A DNA stretch of 12,913 nt from an uncultured Solobacterium sp. (GCA_938041275.1 CALISH010000151.1:1-12913), one strand, 5' to 3'; shown: positions 1 to 7,435, numbered from the stretch's first letter. Translations and numbers: made by a program. Notes: generated by a model not told the origin, from the letters alone.

Positions 1-87
1 AGCTTCAGTGAGATCTTTTTGTATATTTGTAAATGTAGAAACGATATCATCTAGTATTTTATCGGTTAAAGTTTTTTCTCCTGCCAT
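1..87 (-). CDS. Start of a minus-strand gene, cut by the left edge (29 codons seen)
   Basis: An ATG at 87-85 on the minus strand opens a frame that stays open to the window edge. The peptide begins MAGEKTLTDKILDDIVSTF and continues TNIQKDLTEA. The start overlaps the stop of the preceding fibre frame by one base (TAATG), and a GGAGAA-type ribosome binding site lies about five bases upstream inside that gene, so the two are probably translationally coupled. The visible part is hydrophilic and helix-forming, with no signal peptide or membrane segment. Function cannot be judged from 29 residues. Its position directly after a tail fibre would suit another fibre component, a fibre assembly protein or a baseplate part, but that is inference from context only. 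Confidence 0.7.
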   Translation of the reverse strand, partial: MAGEKTLTDKILDDIVSTFTNIQKDLTEA

Positions 88-1028
88 TATTTTTCTCCAC
101 GAAGTTCTTTAATCAATTTAGATATAGCTGCATTTAATTCGTCTTTAGTAACATAGTCACCACTAGAATTACCGTTAATTGGCACCCAACCAGATTCTGT
201 TTTAGTATATATAGTATTTGTGGATGTAACTAAACATACAGAACCATTAGCTGCTGTAGCATCCAAATCAGATACATTAGCAACTGGAGCTTTCCAAGTA
301 CTAATTGCAGTTACGCTAGTACCAGCAGAACCAGATTCAGATAATTCATTGGCAATGAATAAACCATCAGTTCCTAAAGTAGCTTTAATTACACCATTAA
401 ATGCAAAGTCTAATGCACCACCAGTACCAGGCTTAATCTCCCAGTTTTCACCGATAGTTGCTTTATTAGTAACGGCATCAAGTTTAGCCAAGAATTTAAG
501 ATCAGCTTCCGCTTTAGTATATGTATCATTCCAACGAGTCTTTTCATCTGTAGTCACAAACTTATGCGTTGCATCTTCAGTAATCATAGTAGCTGGATGT
601 GTAGCAGGATGCTCATAGTTAGTAGCACCTTCTTCGATACCATCTAATTTGATCTTATCTTCTTTAGACATCTTACCGTCAAGCGTATTGGTAGCTAATG
701 GGATATTTATACTAGAGATGGTATCCCATGTTGTACCATTATAACGATAGATAGAACCAGTACTAGTTACAGGTACTACCATACCTTTTTTAGGCGTAGG
801 ATATGTAGTAGCAATGTCGCTATAGTTAGCAACACCAGGTTTCCAATCCATAGAAGAAGCAACAGCATCAAGTTTAGCAGTCAATTCTGTATTGGATGGT
901 AAATCACTAAGTTTAGTCTTTTCATCTGGAGTCATGAATTTACGGTTAGCATCTTCAGTGACAATAGCAGATGGGATTGCAGTTACATTAACTACAGTCA
1001 ATGATAGATTCAGAAGCAGTAATACCAC
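87..1028 (-). CDS. Tail-fibre protein, distal part (probable frameshifted continuation of the 2097-988 gene)
   Basis: This frame encodes typical phage fibre modules. Residue numbers count from a GTG at 1028: 'AIVTEDANRKFMTPDEKTKL' (21-40), a 'WKPGVANYSDIATTYP' to 'IYRYNGTTW' module (62-101), 'MSKEDKIKLDGIEEGATNYE' (120-139), a second 'ITEDATHKFVTTDEKTRW' unit (149-166), 'YTKAEADLKF' (170-179), a second 'STWKAPVANVSDL' to 'WVPI' module (243-284), and a helical tail 'YVTKDELNAAISKLIKELRG'. The GTG has no ribosome binding site, and the first ~17 residues (MVLLLLNLSL...) look like an out-of-frame reading of the fibre linker. The frame opens only at 1034, after a TGA at 1037-1035, inside the end of the upstream fibre gene. 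I therefore read it as the second half of one fibre of about 670 residues, shifted by one base. A separate protein is possible but lacks a credible start. Confidence 0.75.
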   Translation of the reverse strand: MVLLLLNLSLTVVNVTAIPSAIVTEDANRKFMTPDEKTKLSDLPSNTELTAKLDAVASSMDWKPGVANYSDIATTYPTPKKGMVVPVTSTGSIYRYNGTTWDTISSINIPLATNTLDGKMSKEDKIKLDGIEEGATNYEHPATHPATMITEDATHKFVTTDEKTRWNDTYTKAEADLKFLAKLDAVTNKATIGENWEIKPGTGGALDFAFNGVIKATLGTDGLFIANELSESGSAGTSVTAISTWKAPVANVSDLDATAANGSVCLVTSTNTIYTKTESGWVPINGNSSGDYVTKDELNAAISKLIKELRGEK

Positions 1029-1034
1029 TAAATT
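988..1034 (-). other. Frameshift junction inside the minus-strand fibre gene
   Basis: Both fibre frames are open only in these 47 bases. In the upstream frame the DNA reads ATT GAC TGT AGT TAA; stepping forward one base gives GTA GTT AAT GTA ACT, i.e. VVNVT, after which the fibre sequence continues normally. The same protein contains an intact version of this motif earlier (residues 116-137), where 'FDG' is followed by 'TNNVTLNVT'. Here the aspartate is followed almost directly by a single 'VNVT', so about one NVT unit appears to be missing. That pattern is what a small out-of-frame deletion between short repeats would leave. No convincing slippery heptamer is visible. A sequencing or assembly error is equally possible. 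Confidence 0.65.
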
Positions 1035-2097
1035 TCATTTTATATGGTGTAGCTAATGTTGCAGCTTTAGCTGCTGTACCAGTAATATTAATGTCCATAC
1101 TACTAGGGTTAGCACCAGCAATAACATGACCCTCACGGTCAACTAATACTTGGCTAAAACTACCAGCAGTTAAGTCTGTAGATGTCTTAGGATGTACATA
1201 TACTGTATCTGTGAATTTGGCATTAGCTGGTACACTAGAAGCAACAGTAAACCCACGTACAGTAGCTGCATCGATATTACCTAAAACAGATCGATCAATT
1301 TGTAAATTAGTTACATTAAGATTGATATTACCATTAGCATCAGGTCCTGTAGATGCTGCTGTAATCTTACCAGAAGCACTCACAGTTTTAATACTATTAA
1401 CTGCGTTATTATTTTTCTTAACCCAATCTTTAATACGTTCAATTTCAAGATTAACGAATGACGTATTAGCAATCTTAGAAGAGATGTCTCCAGCTGCAGC
1501 TGTTGGTACTGTCGGAGTACCAATAAAATTAGGAGAATCTTTTAATGCAATATCACCAGCATTAAGACCAGCAATAGATTCAGCAGTCTTAGCTTTAGCA
1601 GCAATACCACTAATATTTACATCATAAGTACCAGCAGCTAAGTTAGATGGACCAAATTTGCCATTAATGGTACTAGCATCAATAGATGTCACATTTAAAG
1701 TTACATTATTCGTACCGTCAAATAAAACAGATGGAGCCGTTACCCCACCTGTAAGAGCAAAGGTTACAGTACCTTTAAGTCTGTCAGCAGTCTTAGCTCG
1801 CTCTGGAGTAAGACCATATAGAGCATTATGTACAAATCTAGTAGTAGCAATAGTATCATTCCGAGTATTTAACTCAGGAGTAGGTGCTGTTGGTCTACCA
1901 GTAAACGCTGGATCATTAATAGGTGCTTTGGAATTCCAAAACATTTTTTCGATACCAGTTACATGAACCTCATTATCATTCATATGTCGATTCAAACTCT
2001 TTTGGAGATTTTTATCAGAACTATTAATGAGTTCCCTTAAATCTGGGGACAAATCATTATAGGTTATCAGATCGTATTTTTCATTGAAATCTGGCAT
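988..2097 (-). CDS. Tail-fibre protein, proximal part (369 residues to a premature TAA)
   Basis: The start chosen is the ATG at 2097, which has AAAGGAGG at 2112-2105 at good spacing; the longer reading from a TTG at 2136 would run through that site. The N-terminus (MPDFNEKYDLITYNDLSPDL, then 'RHMNDNEVHVTGIEKMFW' at 38-54) resembles the N-termini of the three plus-strand fibres, suggesting a shared attachment segment. Next come two 'GxPTxPT...AtTxFV' phage fibre motifs (68-89 and 193-214), a 'LTGGVTAPSVLFDG-x-NNVTLNVT' motif (116-137), 'GNINLNVTNLQIDRSVLGNI', and 'VDREGHVIAGANPSSMDINI' (319-338). The protein ends abruptly at 'MKFSGITASESIIDCS', in the middle of a second copy of the TGGVTA/NVT motif, where the neighbouring frame takes over. 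It is probably a receptor-binding or side fibre, truncated unless the frame is restored. Confidence 0.85.
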   Translation of the reverse strand: MPDFNEKYDLITYNDLSPDLRELINSSDKNLQKSLNRHMNDNEVHVTGIEKMFWNSKAPINDPAFTGRPTAPTPELNTRNDTIATTRFVHNALYGLTPERAKTADRLKGTVTFALTGGVTAPSVLFDGTNNVTLNVTSIDASTINGKFGPSNLAAGTYDVNISGIAAKAKTAESIAGLNAGDIALKDSPNFIGTPTVPTAAAGDISSKIANTSFVNLEIERIKDWVKKNNNAVNSIKTVSASGKITAASTGPDANGNINLNVTNLQIDRSVLGNIDAATVRGFTVASSVPANAKFTDTVYVHPKTSTDLTAGSFSQVLVDREGHVIAGANPSSMDINITGTAAKAATLATPYKMKFSGITASESIIDCS

Positions 2098-2176
2098 TAT
2101 ATAGCCTCCTTTCACCAATTTATTACTATGTTTCAACAGTACTATAATCGTTGACTATAGGAGGTAAATAATAAAT
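2098..2176. promoter_or_regulatory. Divergent promoter region between the minus-strand fibre and the endolysin
   Basis: This is the only point where transcription diverges. On the plus strand a perfect TATAAT at 2143-2148 would start transcription about 22 bases before the endolysin ATG; no strong -35 box is seen (TTATTA at 2120-2125, 17 bases away). On the minus strand the same bases give TATAGT (2146-2141) with a TTTACC-like -35 at 16 bases, so the two -10 boxes overlap. The plus-strand ribosome binding site GGAGG lies at 2160-2164, 12 bases from the ATG, and the minus-strand AAAGGAGG at 2112-2105. The promoter calls rest on consensus matching only. Confidence 0.4.
2105..2112 (-). promoter_or_regulatory. 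Ribosome binding site that fixes the minus-strand fibre start
   Basis: AAAGGAGG on the minus strand lies seven bases before the ATG at 2097. An upstream in-frame TTG at 2136 has no such signal and its extension (MKHSNKLVKGGYI) is simply the translated leader including this site. Confidence 0.8.
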
Positions 2177-2734
2177 ATGGCAATTAGAAAAGTATTTTTA
2201 AACCCAGGCCATGACCCTAAACTTAATGGAAGTGGCTATGCTATCGACCCAGGTGCTGTAGGCTCCCGTACTACAGAAGCCGAAGTTGTTAAAAAAATTG
2301 GTGCATTAGTAAGTCAATATCTTCAAGCTGTAGGTTATGAAACTTACATTATGCAAGATGATGACTTAGAAGCAGTATGCGATACAGCTAACCAATGGGA
2401 TGCTGATATCTTTGTATCTATCCATTGTAATAGTGCAGAAAATCCAGCAGCCGAAGGAACTGAAACATTTACTCATACTAGTGCAGGTCCTAATTCCCTA
2501 TCTACTAAATTGGCCATTAATATCGACAATCAATTAGTTAATTCTTTAGACTTATACGATCGTGGTATTAAATCTGCCAACTTCTGGGTATTGCGTAAAA
2601 CCGATATGCCAGCAGTATTGGTTGAAACAGCATTTATCAATAATCCAAAAGAAGAAGATAAGCTTATTAACCAAGTAGATGAGTTTGCTAAAGCTATTGC
2701 TCGTGGCATCTCTGATACAGCAGCTCAAGTATAA
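2177..2734 (+). CDS. N-acetylmuramoyl-L-alanine amidase (Amidase_3 type), phage endolysin
   Basis: The 185-residue protein is essentially a bare zinc amidase domain that would cut the bond between N-acetylmuramic acid and the stem peptide of peptidoglycan. The family's metal and catalytic positions are all visible: 'LNPGHDP' with His12, Glu34 in 'TEAEVV', His83 in 'VSIHCNS', and the catalytic Glu150 in 'AVLVETAFINN'. 'DPGAVGS' (24-30) and 'YDRGIKSANFWVLR' (127-140) are further Amidase_3 hallmarks. There is no signal peptide and no added cell-wall-binding domain, so export would depend on a holin; the next gene downstream is a candidate. It is transcribed away from the fibre gene on its left and ends 7 bases before the next start. 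A virion-associated lysin is an alternative, but a stand-alone amidase next to a small membrane protein best fits lysis at the end of infection. Confidence 0.93.
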   Translation: MAIRKVFLNPGHDPKLNGSGYAIDPGAVGSRTTEAEVVKKIGALVSQYLQAVGYETYIMQDDDLEAVCDTANQWDADIFVSIHCNSAENPAAEGTETFTHTSAGPNSLSTKLAINIDNQLVNSLDLYDRGIKSANFWVLRKTDMPAVLVETAFINNPKEEDKLINQVDEFAKAIARGISDTAAQV

Positions 2735-2741
2735 TCTATAG

Positions 2742-3176
2742 ATGAGTACTGCTGCCGATGTAGAAAAAGCTCTCCAAATAGATACTGTACCATCATTAGA
2801 TTCAGAAGAAATTCAATATAATGGTAATATAGTAGCCTATCAAGGAGACTATTATATCTTTATCGATAGTAAATGGACTAAGTTAGGTAAACAAGTAACT
2901 TCCAATACTAGTAGCCTAACTGAAAATGAAATAGAAGATATGGATCCTGAAGAAATAGATGATAAGGTTAAGCCGTACTATACACCTAGAATATACTTTT
3001 ATCCTCTAAATATAATTAAGGTAGTAACTGTAATCTTCTGTGGTATAGCTTTAATGTATTCTTTATTTATTCAGGCAGAGACTGTAGCGGCTACACTTGC
3101 TGGTGGGTTATTAACCTATTTAAGCCGTGGTAGTTCGGGATCTACTACAAACAATTATCAAAAGAATGATAAGTAA
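2742..3176 (+). CDS. Small membrane protein after the endolysin, holin candidate
   Basis: This protein of 144 residues is hydrophilic and acidic up to residue ~85, then has two hydrophobic stretches: about 89-110 (LNIIKVVTVIFCGIALMYSL) and about 113-128 (TVAATLAGGLLTYL), separated by a short polar 'QAE' turn, and finally a polar tail (SRGSSGSTTNNYQKNDK). A membrane hairpin directly downstream of an endolysin, in the same transcript and closed by the same terminator, is what a class II-like holin would look like. The long N-terminal region is unusual for a small holin. It contains 'YQGDYYIFIDSKWTKLGK' (33-50), which echoes the 'iYrYdGtxWxxI' module of the neighbouring fibres. No ribosome binding site precedes the ATG; with 7 bases between stop and start, translation is probably coupled to the endolysin. 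The holin role is inferred from context and topology, not from recognised homology. Confidence 0.75.
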   Translation: MSTAADVEKALQIDTVPSLDSEEIQYNGNIVAYQGDYYIFIDSKWTKLGKQVTSNTSSLTENEIEDMDPEEIDDKVKPYYTPRIYFYPLNIIKVVTVIFCGIALMYSLFIQAETVAATLAGGLLTYLSRGSSGSTTNNYQKNDK

Positions 3177-3187
3177 GAAAGATATAA

Positions 3188-3214
3188 GCCCTAATGGTTA
3201 TATACCATTAGGGC
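3188..3214 (+). terminator. Rho-independent terminator closing the lysis cassette
   Basis: GCCCTAATGGT and ACCATTAGGGC form a perfect 11-bp stem around a 5-base loop, followed by a CATCTTTT stretch. It lies 12 bases after the stop of the membrane protein gene and 55 bases before the next fibre gene, so it should separate lysis transcription from the fibre operon. The T-run is short, so termination may be incomplete. Confidence 0.8.
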
Positions 3215-3268
3215 CATCTTTTGGCTTACTTGAACATCCCAGTAATTCTAAAATAGGAGGTTAAAACT

Positions 3269-4300
3269 ATGCCAGATCAAATCAATTATGATTTAGATAG
3301 AGATAAGCTTGGTTTAAATGAGCTTAGTCTTAAGCTGCGCGATATGGTTACAAAATCATTTAATCATACTAAAGACAGTGTAATACATATTACAGCAGAA
3401 GAACGTGCATTATGGAATACCGTAGCAACCATTCCTAATGTAAGTAATAATAATAATGGTTTCATGTCTATAGCTGATAAAAATAAATTAGATGGTATAG
3501 AAGATCATGCTAATCATTATGTACACCCTAAAAAGCCTAATGCTGTTCCTGGTAACTATATTACAGTAGATATTGATGATGAGGGTCATGTTATCAGAGG
3601 TTATAACCCAACTAAGTTACCTATTACTGTAGATAATGCTGATAGATTAGGTGGGATGGTTCCTGGTGATTTTGCACCTATAGCAAATCCAATCTTCTTA
3701 GGTAAACCACAAGTACCAACACCAGTAATTAATGCTGATAGTACTAAGATGGAAATCGTTAATGTAAAATATCTAGAATCTCATATCTTCCCTTACGTAA
3801 GATCTCGTGTAGAACCGACTGGCGATGGAGAAAATCTATTCTGGATTGATTCTACTAATATCTTGAGTTCTTTTAGTAAAGAAAAGAAATGGCATTCTGT
3901 ATATACTGAAGCTAGTAAGTATACACTTGCATTAAATGAAAAGATTGACGTTAATACTCAACCATCTGACTATGCAGCATTTCTAAAATTCTATGGACAA
4001 AAGAAATTATCTGCGTTAAACTTAGATACAGCTGTTATTGGTGCACGAACTGAAGAGTTTGCTACAGTTATGGGTATGAGAGCTGTAGACCAAGATATTT
4101 CCCATGAGTTTATCTTTATCGGTAATGACTTATTTATCCGTAGCGGTGCAGATAACTGGGATAACCTAGTTAAAATCTTTGATAGCAACGATGAAACTGT
4201 AGTTAAGACTAAGAAAGCTATGGAATTTGATATAGATGGTAATAGCTTAGTAGTTAATAGTGGTGGTAAAAAATATAAAGTCACCCTAACTGAGGTATAG
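3269..4300 (+). CDS. Tail-fibre / receptor-binding protein, first of three in tandem
   Basis: The ATG has a TAGGAGG at 3254-3260. The 343-residue protein has the shared fibre plan: an N-terminal segment 'NELSLKLRDMV' with 'HTKDSVIHITAEERALWN' (17-50), a degenerate 'MSIADKNKLDGIEDHANHYV' repeat (66-85), 'VPGNYITVDIDDEGHVIRGY' with 'NPTKL' (93-117), 'NADRLGG' (123-129), and a 'PIFLGKPQVPTPVIN' motif (141-155) like the PT-x-PT motifs of the minus-strand fibre. From about residue 180 to the end the sequence is unlike its neighbours (beta-rich, ending 'DGNSLVVNSGGKKYKVTLTEV') and is the likely variable tip; it has no collar domain. It starts with MPDQ, as the divergent fibre starts with MPDF, and both have the same GGAGG-ATGCCAGAT start context, which points to duplication. 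It is followed by a paralogue after 10 bases. Which receptor it binds cannot be told. Confidence 0.87.
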   Translation: MPDQINYDLDRDKLGLNELSLKLRDMVTKSFNHTKDSVIHITAEERALWNTVATIPNVSNNNNGFMSIADKNKLDGIEDHANHYVHPKKPNAVPGNYITVDIDDEGHVIRGYNPTKLPITVDNADRLGGMVPGDFAPIANPIFLGKPQVPTPVINADSTKMEIVNVKYLESHIFPYVRSRVEPTGDGENLFWIDSTNILSSFSKEKKWHSVYTEASKYTLALNEKIDVNTQPSDYAAFLKFYGQKKLSALNLDTAVIGARTEEFATVMGMRAVDQDISHEFIFIGNDLFIRSGADNWDNLVKIFDSNDETVVKTKKAMEFDIDGNSLVVNSGGKKYKVTLTEV

Positions 4301-4310
4301 GAGGTTTATT

Positions 4311-5609
4311 ATGTCATATCATGATAGACAGAGTCTAAATAAAACTATTCCTAGACATTTGTCTAAGCAAGAGCTATCTCCATCACTACGTACTCATATA
4401 CAAGATGAATACGATCACATCTATAACCATAATCTCCATATTACTGAAGAAGAACGTTTTAGATGGAATCAATCAGCTAAACGGGTACTTAAACCAGCTA
4501 CTGTACATGATGATGGTTTAATGGTTAAAGAAGATAAGGCTAAGTTAGATAGTATTGAAGATAAAGCTAATAAATATGTACACCCATTCTCTAATGTAGT
4601 ACCAGGTAGCTATCTTGAAGTGACTACAGATGGGTTAGGCCATGTAATATATGGTAATAACCCAGCTAGACTTAATGTAAGAGCCAGAAATGCTACTAAG
4701 TTAGGTAATATTAACCCAGATGAGTTTGTATCGCCAGATAATGCATTCTTAAAAGGTGATATATCATTTAAACAGTATTCAAATGATATAAACCATCTTA
4801 ATTACCCTATAACTAAGAAAGCCTTAATAGAACAGTCATTGACTACAAGTTATTATATTAGTGATGACGCTACACCTAATCTGAATAAGATTAGAATTAG
4901 CCCAACTACTAATGTAGCATCTTATTATGATGCAGACTTAAATAGATGGGTAGATATATCTCTGCCTAATGATGTTGCTAGACCAGGTCCTGATGGTAAA
5001 GTTCCATTGAATCTTATGCCATCACAAGGTCTTCCTATAGGTGCTATTATACCATCTTTAAGTGCTAGTATGGAACTTATGAAAGAAGATGGATTCTTAC
5101 CACTAACTGGTATTGAAGTAGAAAAGAATGAGTACTTAGATTTATATAACTTTGCTAAGACATCGAATATACTTGTACCAATTTCTGAATATAGTAAGTT
5201 TGAACGATTATCATCTATTGGGTTCTTCTTTGATAAAGGTAATACATTCGTATTACCTAAATTAAATGACTTCTTATGTGCCACTAATAATATTAGTGAT
5301 ACTGGTAGATATACTCCATCATGTACACCTAGACAGACTAGTACATTTAATACTATGGCTAAGAGTGAACTCCTAAAAGACTTCGATTATAATAATAGAA
5401 CTGCTGTAAATGAAAGACTATCATTATTTACTGGTGCATTTAGAGTGGTGGAACGTCTAGGGCAGGCTACAGGTATTAGTGGTTTAAGCCACAGTACTAA
5501 TAATATACTACTTACCAAGTTCAATTCCAATGAAGGAAATGATAATGATTGTACTATAAACGAACCAGTTCATTTTAATACTGTATATATGATTAAAGCT
5601 AAATACTAA
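4311..5609 (+). CDS. Tail-fibre protein with tail-collar-like tip, second in tandem
   Basis: The ribosome binding site TAGGAGG overlaps the stop codon of the preceding fibre gene (TATAGGAGG), so the pair is tightly linked. In the 432 residues the shared N-terminus is at 22-53 ('LSPSLRTHIQ' then 'HNLHITEEERFRWN'), 'GLMVKEDKAKLDSIEDKANK' at 69-88, 'GLGHVIYGNNPARL' at 108-121 and 'NATKLGN' at 127-133. A linker 'PDGKVPLNLMP' (227-237) leads into 'PIGAIIPSL...GFLPLTGIEV' (242-270), which resembles the phage tail collar domain (PF07484, usually P-x-G-x-I-x-x-W...GWLxCNG). The end, 'PVHFNTVYMIKAKY', matches the usual closing strand of such domains. The W and CNG of the classic collar motif are replaced by L and LTG, so the fold assignment is by pattern. 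The role is inferred: host recognition at the fibre tip. Confidence 0.87.
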   Translation: MSYHDRQSLNKTIPRHLSKQELSPSLRTHIQDEYDHIYNHNLHITEEERFRWNQSAKRVLKPATVHDDGLMVKEDKAKLDSIEDKANKYVHPFSNVVPGSYLEVTTDGLGHVIYGNNPARLNVRARNATKLGNINPDEFVSPDNAFLKGDISFKQYSNDINHLNYPITKKALIEQSLTTSYYISDDATPNLNKIRISPTTNVASYYDADLNRWVDISLPNDVARPGPDGKVPLNLMPSQGLPIGAIIPSLSASMELMKEDGFLPLTGIEVEKNEYLDLYNFAKTSNILVPISEYSKFERLSSIGFFFDKGNTFVLPKLNDFLCATNNISDTGRYTPSCTPRQTSTFNTMAKSELLKDFDYNNRTAVNERLSLFTGAFRVVERLGQATGISGLSHSTNNILLTKFNSNEGNDNDCTINEPVHFNTVYMIKAKY

Positions 5610-5623
5610 AGAAAGGAGTAGCT

Positions 5624-7435
5624 ATGTCTAAAGAACAAGATGTAATAAAATGGTGGCTATCCTATTCTGAAGAAGAAGCTAAACGTCGTAAAGAAGAATG
5701 GCTAGATGAGCACAATAAATCTAGACTACGTAATGAAGTATTAGATAAGCTTACAGAAAAAGAATTCAATACTGTATTGTATAATACCATTACTGATATA
5801 AGATATCATATGACCGATTCTTTTATGCATGTATCTAAAGAAGAACGTGAAGCATGGAATAAAGTTACATATGAATCTTTAACTAAATTAGCGTCTACAG
5901 AGTCTGATGGTCTTATGTCTAAAGAAGACAAAAAGAAATTAGACAATATTCATGAAGGTGCTAATAACTATACTCACCCTAAATATATACAGTCCCAAGC
6001 TGGAACGTATATATCTACAGTATCAGATGATTCTGGTCATGTAATATATGGAACCAATCCTAAATTCTTAGATTGTACTGTAGAAAATGCTACCAAACTC
6101 AAAGATACAATCTTTGGTGAATTTGCACGTATATCAAATCAAGTATTTGGTGATAATGTAACCATAAATCCTAGCTCAGATGTCTATGATGGTACACCTG
6201 TTACGTTTAAAAACTTTAATGGCTATAGATTGATTAAAGCATTTAATAAATCTACAGCTATATCTATAGAAGATGACTCATTATTTGCTCAAGATGGCAC
6301 ATCTAAGTCTTTACATTATGGGCAAAATAATGATATCCTATTGTATAAACGTACATCGTCATCATTAATCACATATTCATTGATCAATTCTAATAAAACT
6401 ATAAAACTAGTAAATGGAAAGATTCCAGCTAGATATATTCAAGATGATGGTATACCTATTGGGACCATACTATTCTGGTTAGGGTCTAATATACCTGATG
6501 GCTATTTGCCTATGAATGGTATGGTTGTACAGAAATCATTAGTACCAGAGCTTATTGAATATGCTAATACAAATGGCCTATTAGAGAACTGGAATAATAT
6601 GATAGAAAACAAATATTACAACGCTAAGTTTGTAATAAAAGATGATAAGTTATATATGCCGACTTTTAATAGAGCCATCACTGTATCGTCAAATAACAAT
6701 AGAACTTTATCTGGTAACGTTTCTGAATGGATTACTAAATATATTCGTGGTGTGTTCCAAGTAGCATCTGGTGCAGTAAAATGGTACCCTCAGCCTAATG
6801 AGTTCAATTCTAAACAAGATACTGGAGAAATCCATGTTAAGAACCATGATGGTAATGATAAATTCCTAATACCAGACCCATCATCAAATTATGGAGAAAC
6901 TTATTTAACTATGTATGATAGTGGTGCTGTAGTAGCCGCTGGTGATGATATGGCACCAGCTATGATGACTGTGAACTATATAATCAAAGCATCTTCTACA
7001 GGACTAAAACTAAACTACACTAAGCAACTAAACTATGACTATTATAATATAGACAATGGTAGTCAAGTTAGATTTAGTGATGTATTAGACCATATCAAGT
7101 GTAATAATCATAGACCTATTGTTGATGTGACTATAAGTAATAGAGGTATAGCTTTTAGCAACTCAGCAGAAATTAATGGTGTTTATGATAAATTACATTA
7201 TGAACGTTTAAATCCATATAGACAGTTGATTATTCGAGGGTTAGACAAATCAATCTACTATCCATATAGTATAGATCTAAACGAAAATAACTTAATAACT
7301 ATTGCAGAAAACAAGGTTCCTAATAGTACATTTACTATTCAGGTGTCTAAGGCCGATCCATATGATAAAATGGAAAAGTTTGGCAGTTTAAAAACTAGAC
7401 TTGCTAGTTATGGAGTAACGCTAGTAAAAGTATAA
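5624..7435 (+). CDS. Large tail-fibre protein with collar-like domain and extra C-terminal domain
   Basis: It starts at an ATG after AAAGGAG, 14 bases past the previous gene. At 603 residues it is the longest fibre here. It begins with a highly charged, tryptophan-rich helix ('IKWWLSYSEEEAKRRKEEWL', 8-27) absent from its paralogues. Then come the shared 'YHMTDSFMHVSKEEREAWNK' (61-80), 'GLMSKEDKKKLDNIHEGANN' (96-115), 'DSGHVIYGTNP' (136-146) and 'NATKLKD' (155-161). A 'NGKIPARYIQDDG' linker (264-276) precedes the collar-like domain 'PIGTILFWLGSNIPDGYLPM' (278-297), closer to the classic PF07484 motif than that of its neighbour. The domain closes at 'MAPAMMTVNYIIKASS' (443-458). About 145 residues follow that are not found in the other fibres ('RQLIIRGLDKSIYYPYSIDL' near the end) and could be an additional binding or trimerisation tip. 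It is probably a receptor-binding protein. Confidence 0.87.
   Translation: MSKEQDVIKWWLSYSEEEAKRRKEEWLDEHNKSRLRNEVLDKLTEKEFNTVLYNTITDIRYHMTDSFMHVSKEEREAWNKVTYESLTKLASTESDGLMSKEDKKKLDNIHEGANNYTHPKYIQSQAGTYISTVSDDSGHVIYGTNPKFLDCTVENATKLKDTIFGEFARISNQVFGDNVTINPSSDVYDGTPVTFKNFNGYRLIKAFNKSTAISIEDDSLFAQDGTSKSLHYGQNNDILLYKRTSSSLITYSLINSNKTIKLVNGKIPARYIQDDGIPIGTILFWLGSNIPDGYLPMNGMVVQKSLVPELIEYANTNGLLENWNNMIENKYYNAKFVIKDDKLYMPTFNRAITVSSNNNRTLSGNVSEWITKYIRGVFQVASGAVKWYPQPNEFNSKQDTGEIHVKNHDGNDKFLIPDPSSNYGETYLTMYDSGAVVAAGDDMAPAMMTVNYIIKASSTGLKLNYTKQLNYDYYNIDNGSQVRFSDVLDHIKCNNHRPIVDVTISNRGIAFSNSAEINGVYDKLHYERLNPYRQLIIRGLDKSIYYPYSIDLNENNLITIAENKVPNSTFTIQVSKADPYDKMEKFGSLKTRLASYGVTLVKV

Noticed and set aside
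977..1028. Hydrophobic start 'MVLLLLNLSLTVVNV' as a signal peptide or membrane anchor of the 87-1028 frame
   Set aside because: It begins at a GTG with no ribosome binding site and is the shifted reading of the upstream fibre's 'SGITASESIID' segment; the fibre modules start only after it.
988..1034. Programmed ribosomal frameshift joining the two fibre frames
   Set aside because: No X-XXY-YYZ slippery heptamer, no convincing +1 site and no strong downstream structure seen; deletion or sequence error explains the missing motif unit better. Not excluded experimentally.
220..1966. Plus-strand open frames at 220-618, 1211-1627 and 1658-1966
   Set aside because: They are antisense shadows of the minus-strand fibre: low-complexity A/V/S-rich peptides, no ribosome binding sites, overlapping real protein modules.
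3221..3254. Promoter for the 3269 fibre operon
   Set aside because: TTGAAC and TAAAAT are present but 13 bases apart, and other pairings are poor; read-through of the terminator or an unseen phage promoter is as likely.
2090..3279. Invertible segment with a site-specific recombinase
   Set aside because: No recombinase gene in the window, and the matching sequence at the two ends is short and explained by paralogous starts; kept only as a low-level observation of inversion history.
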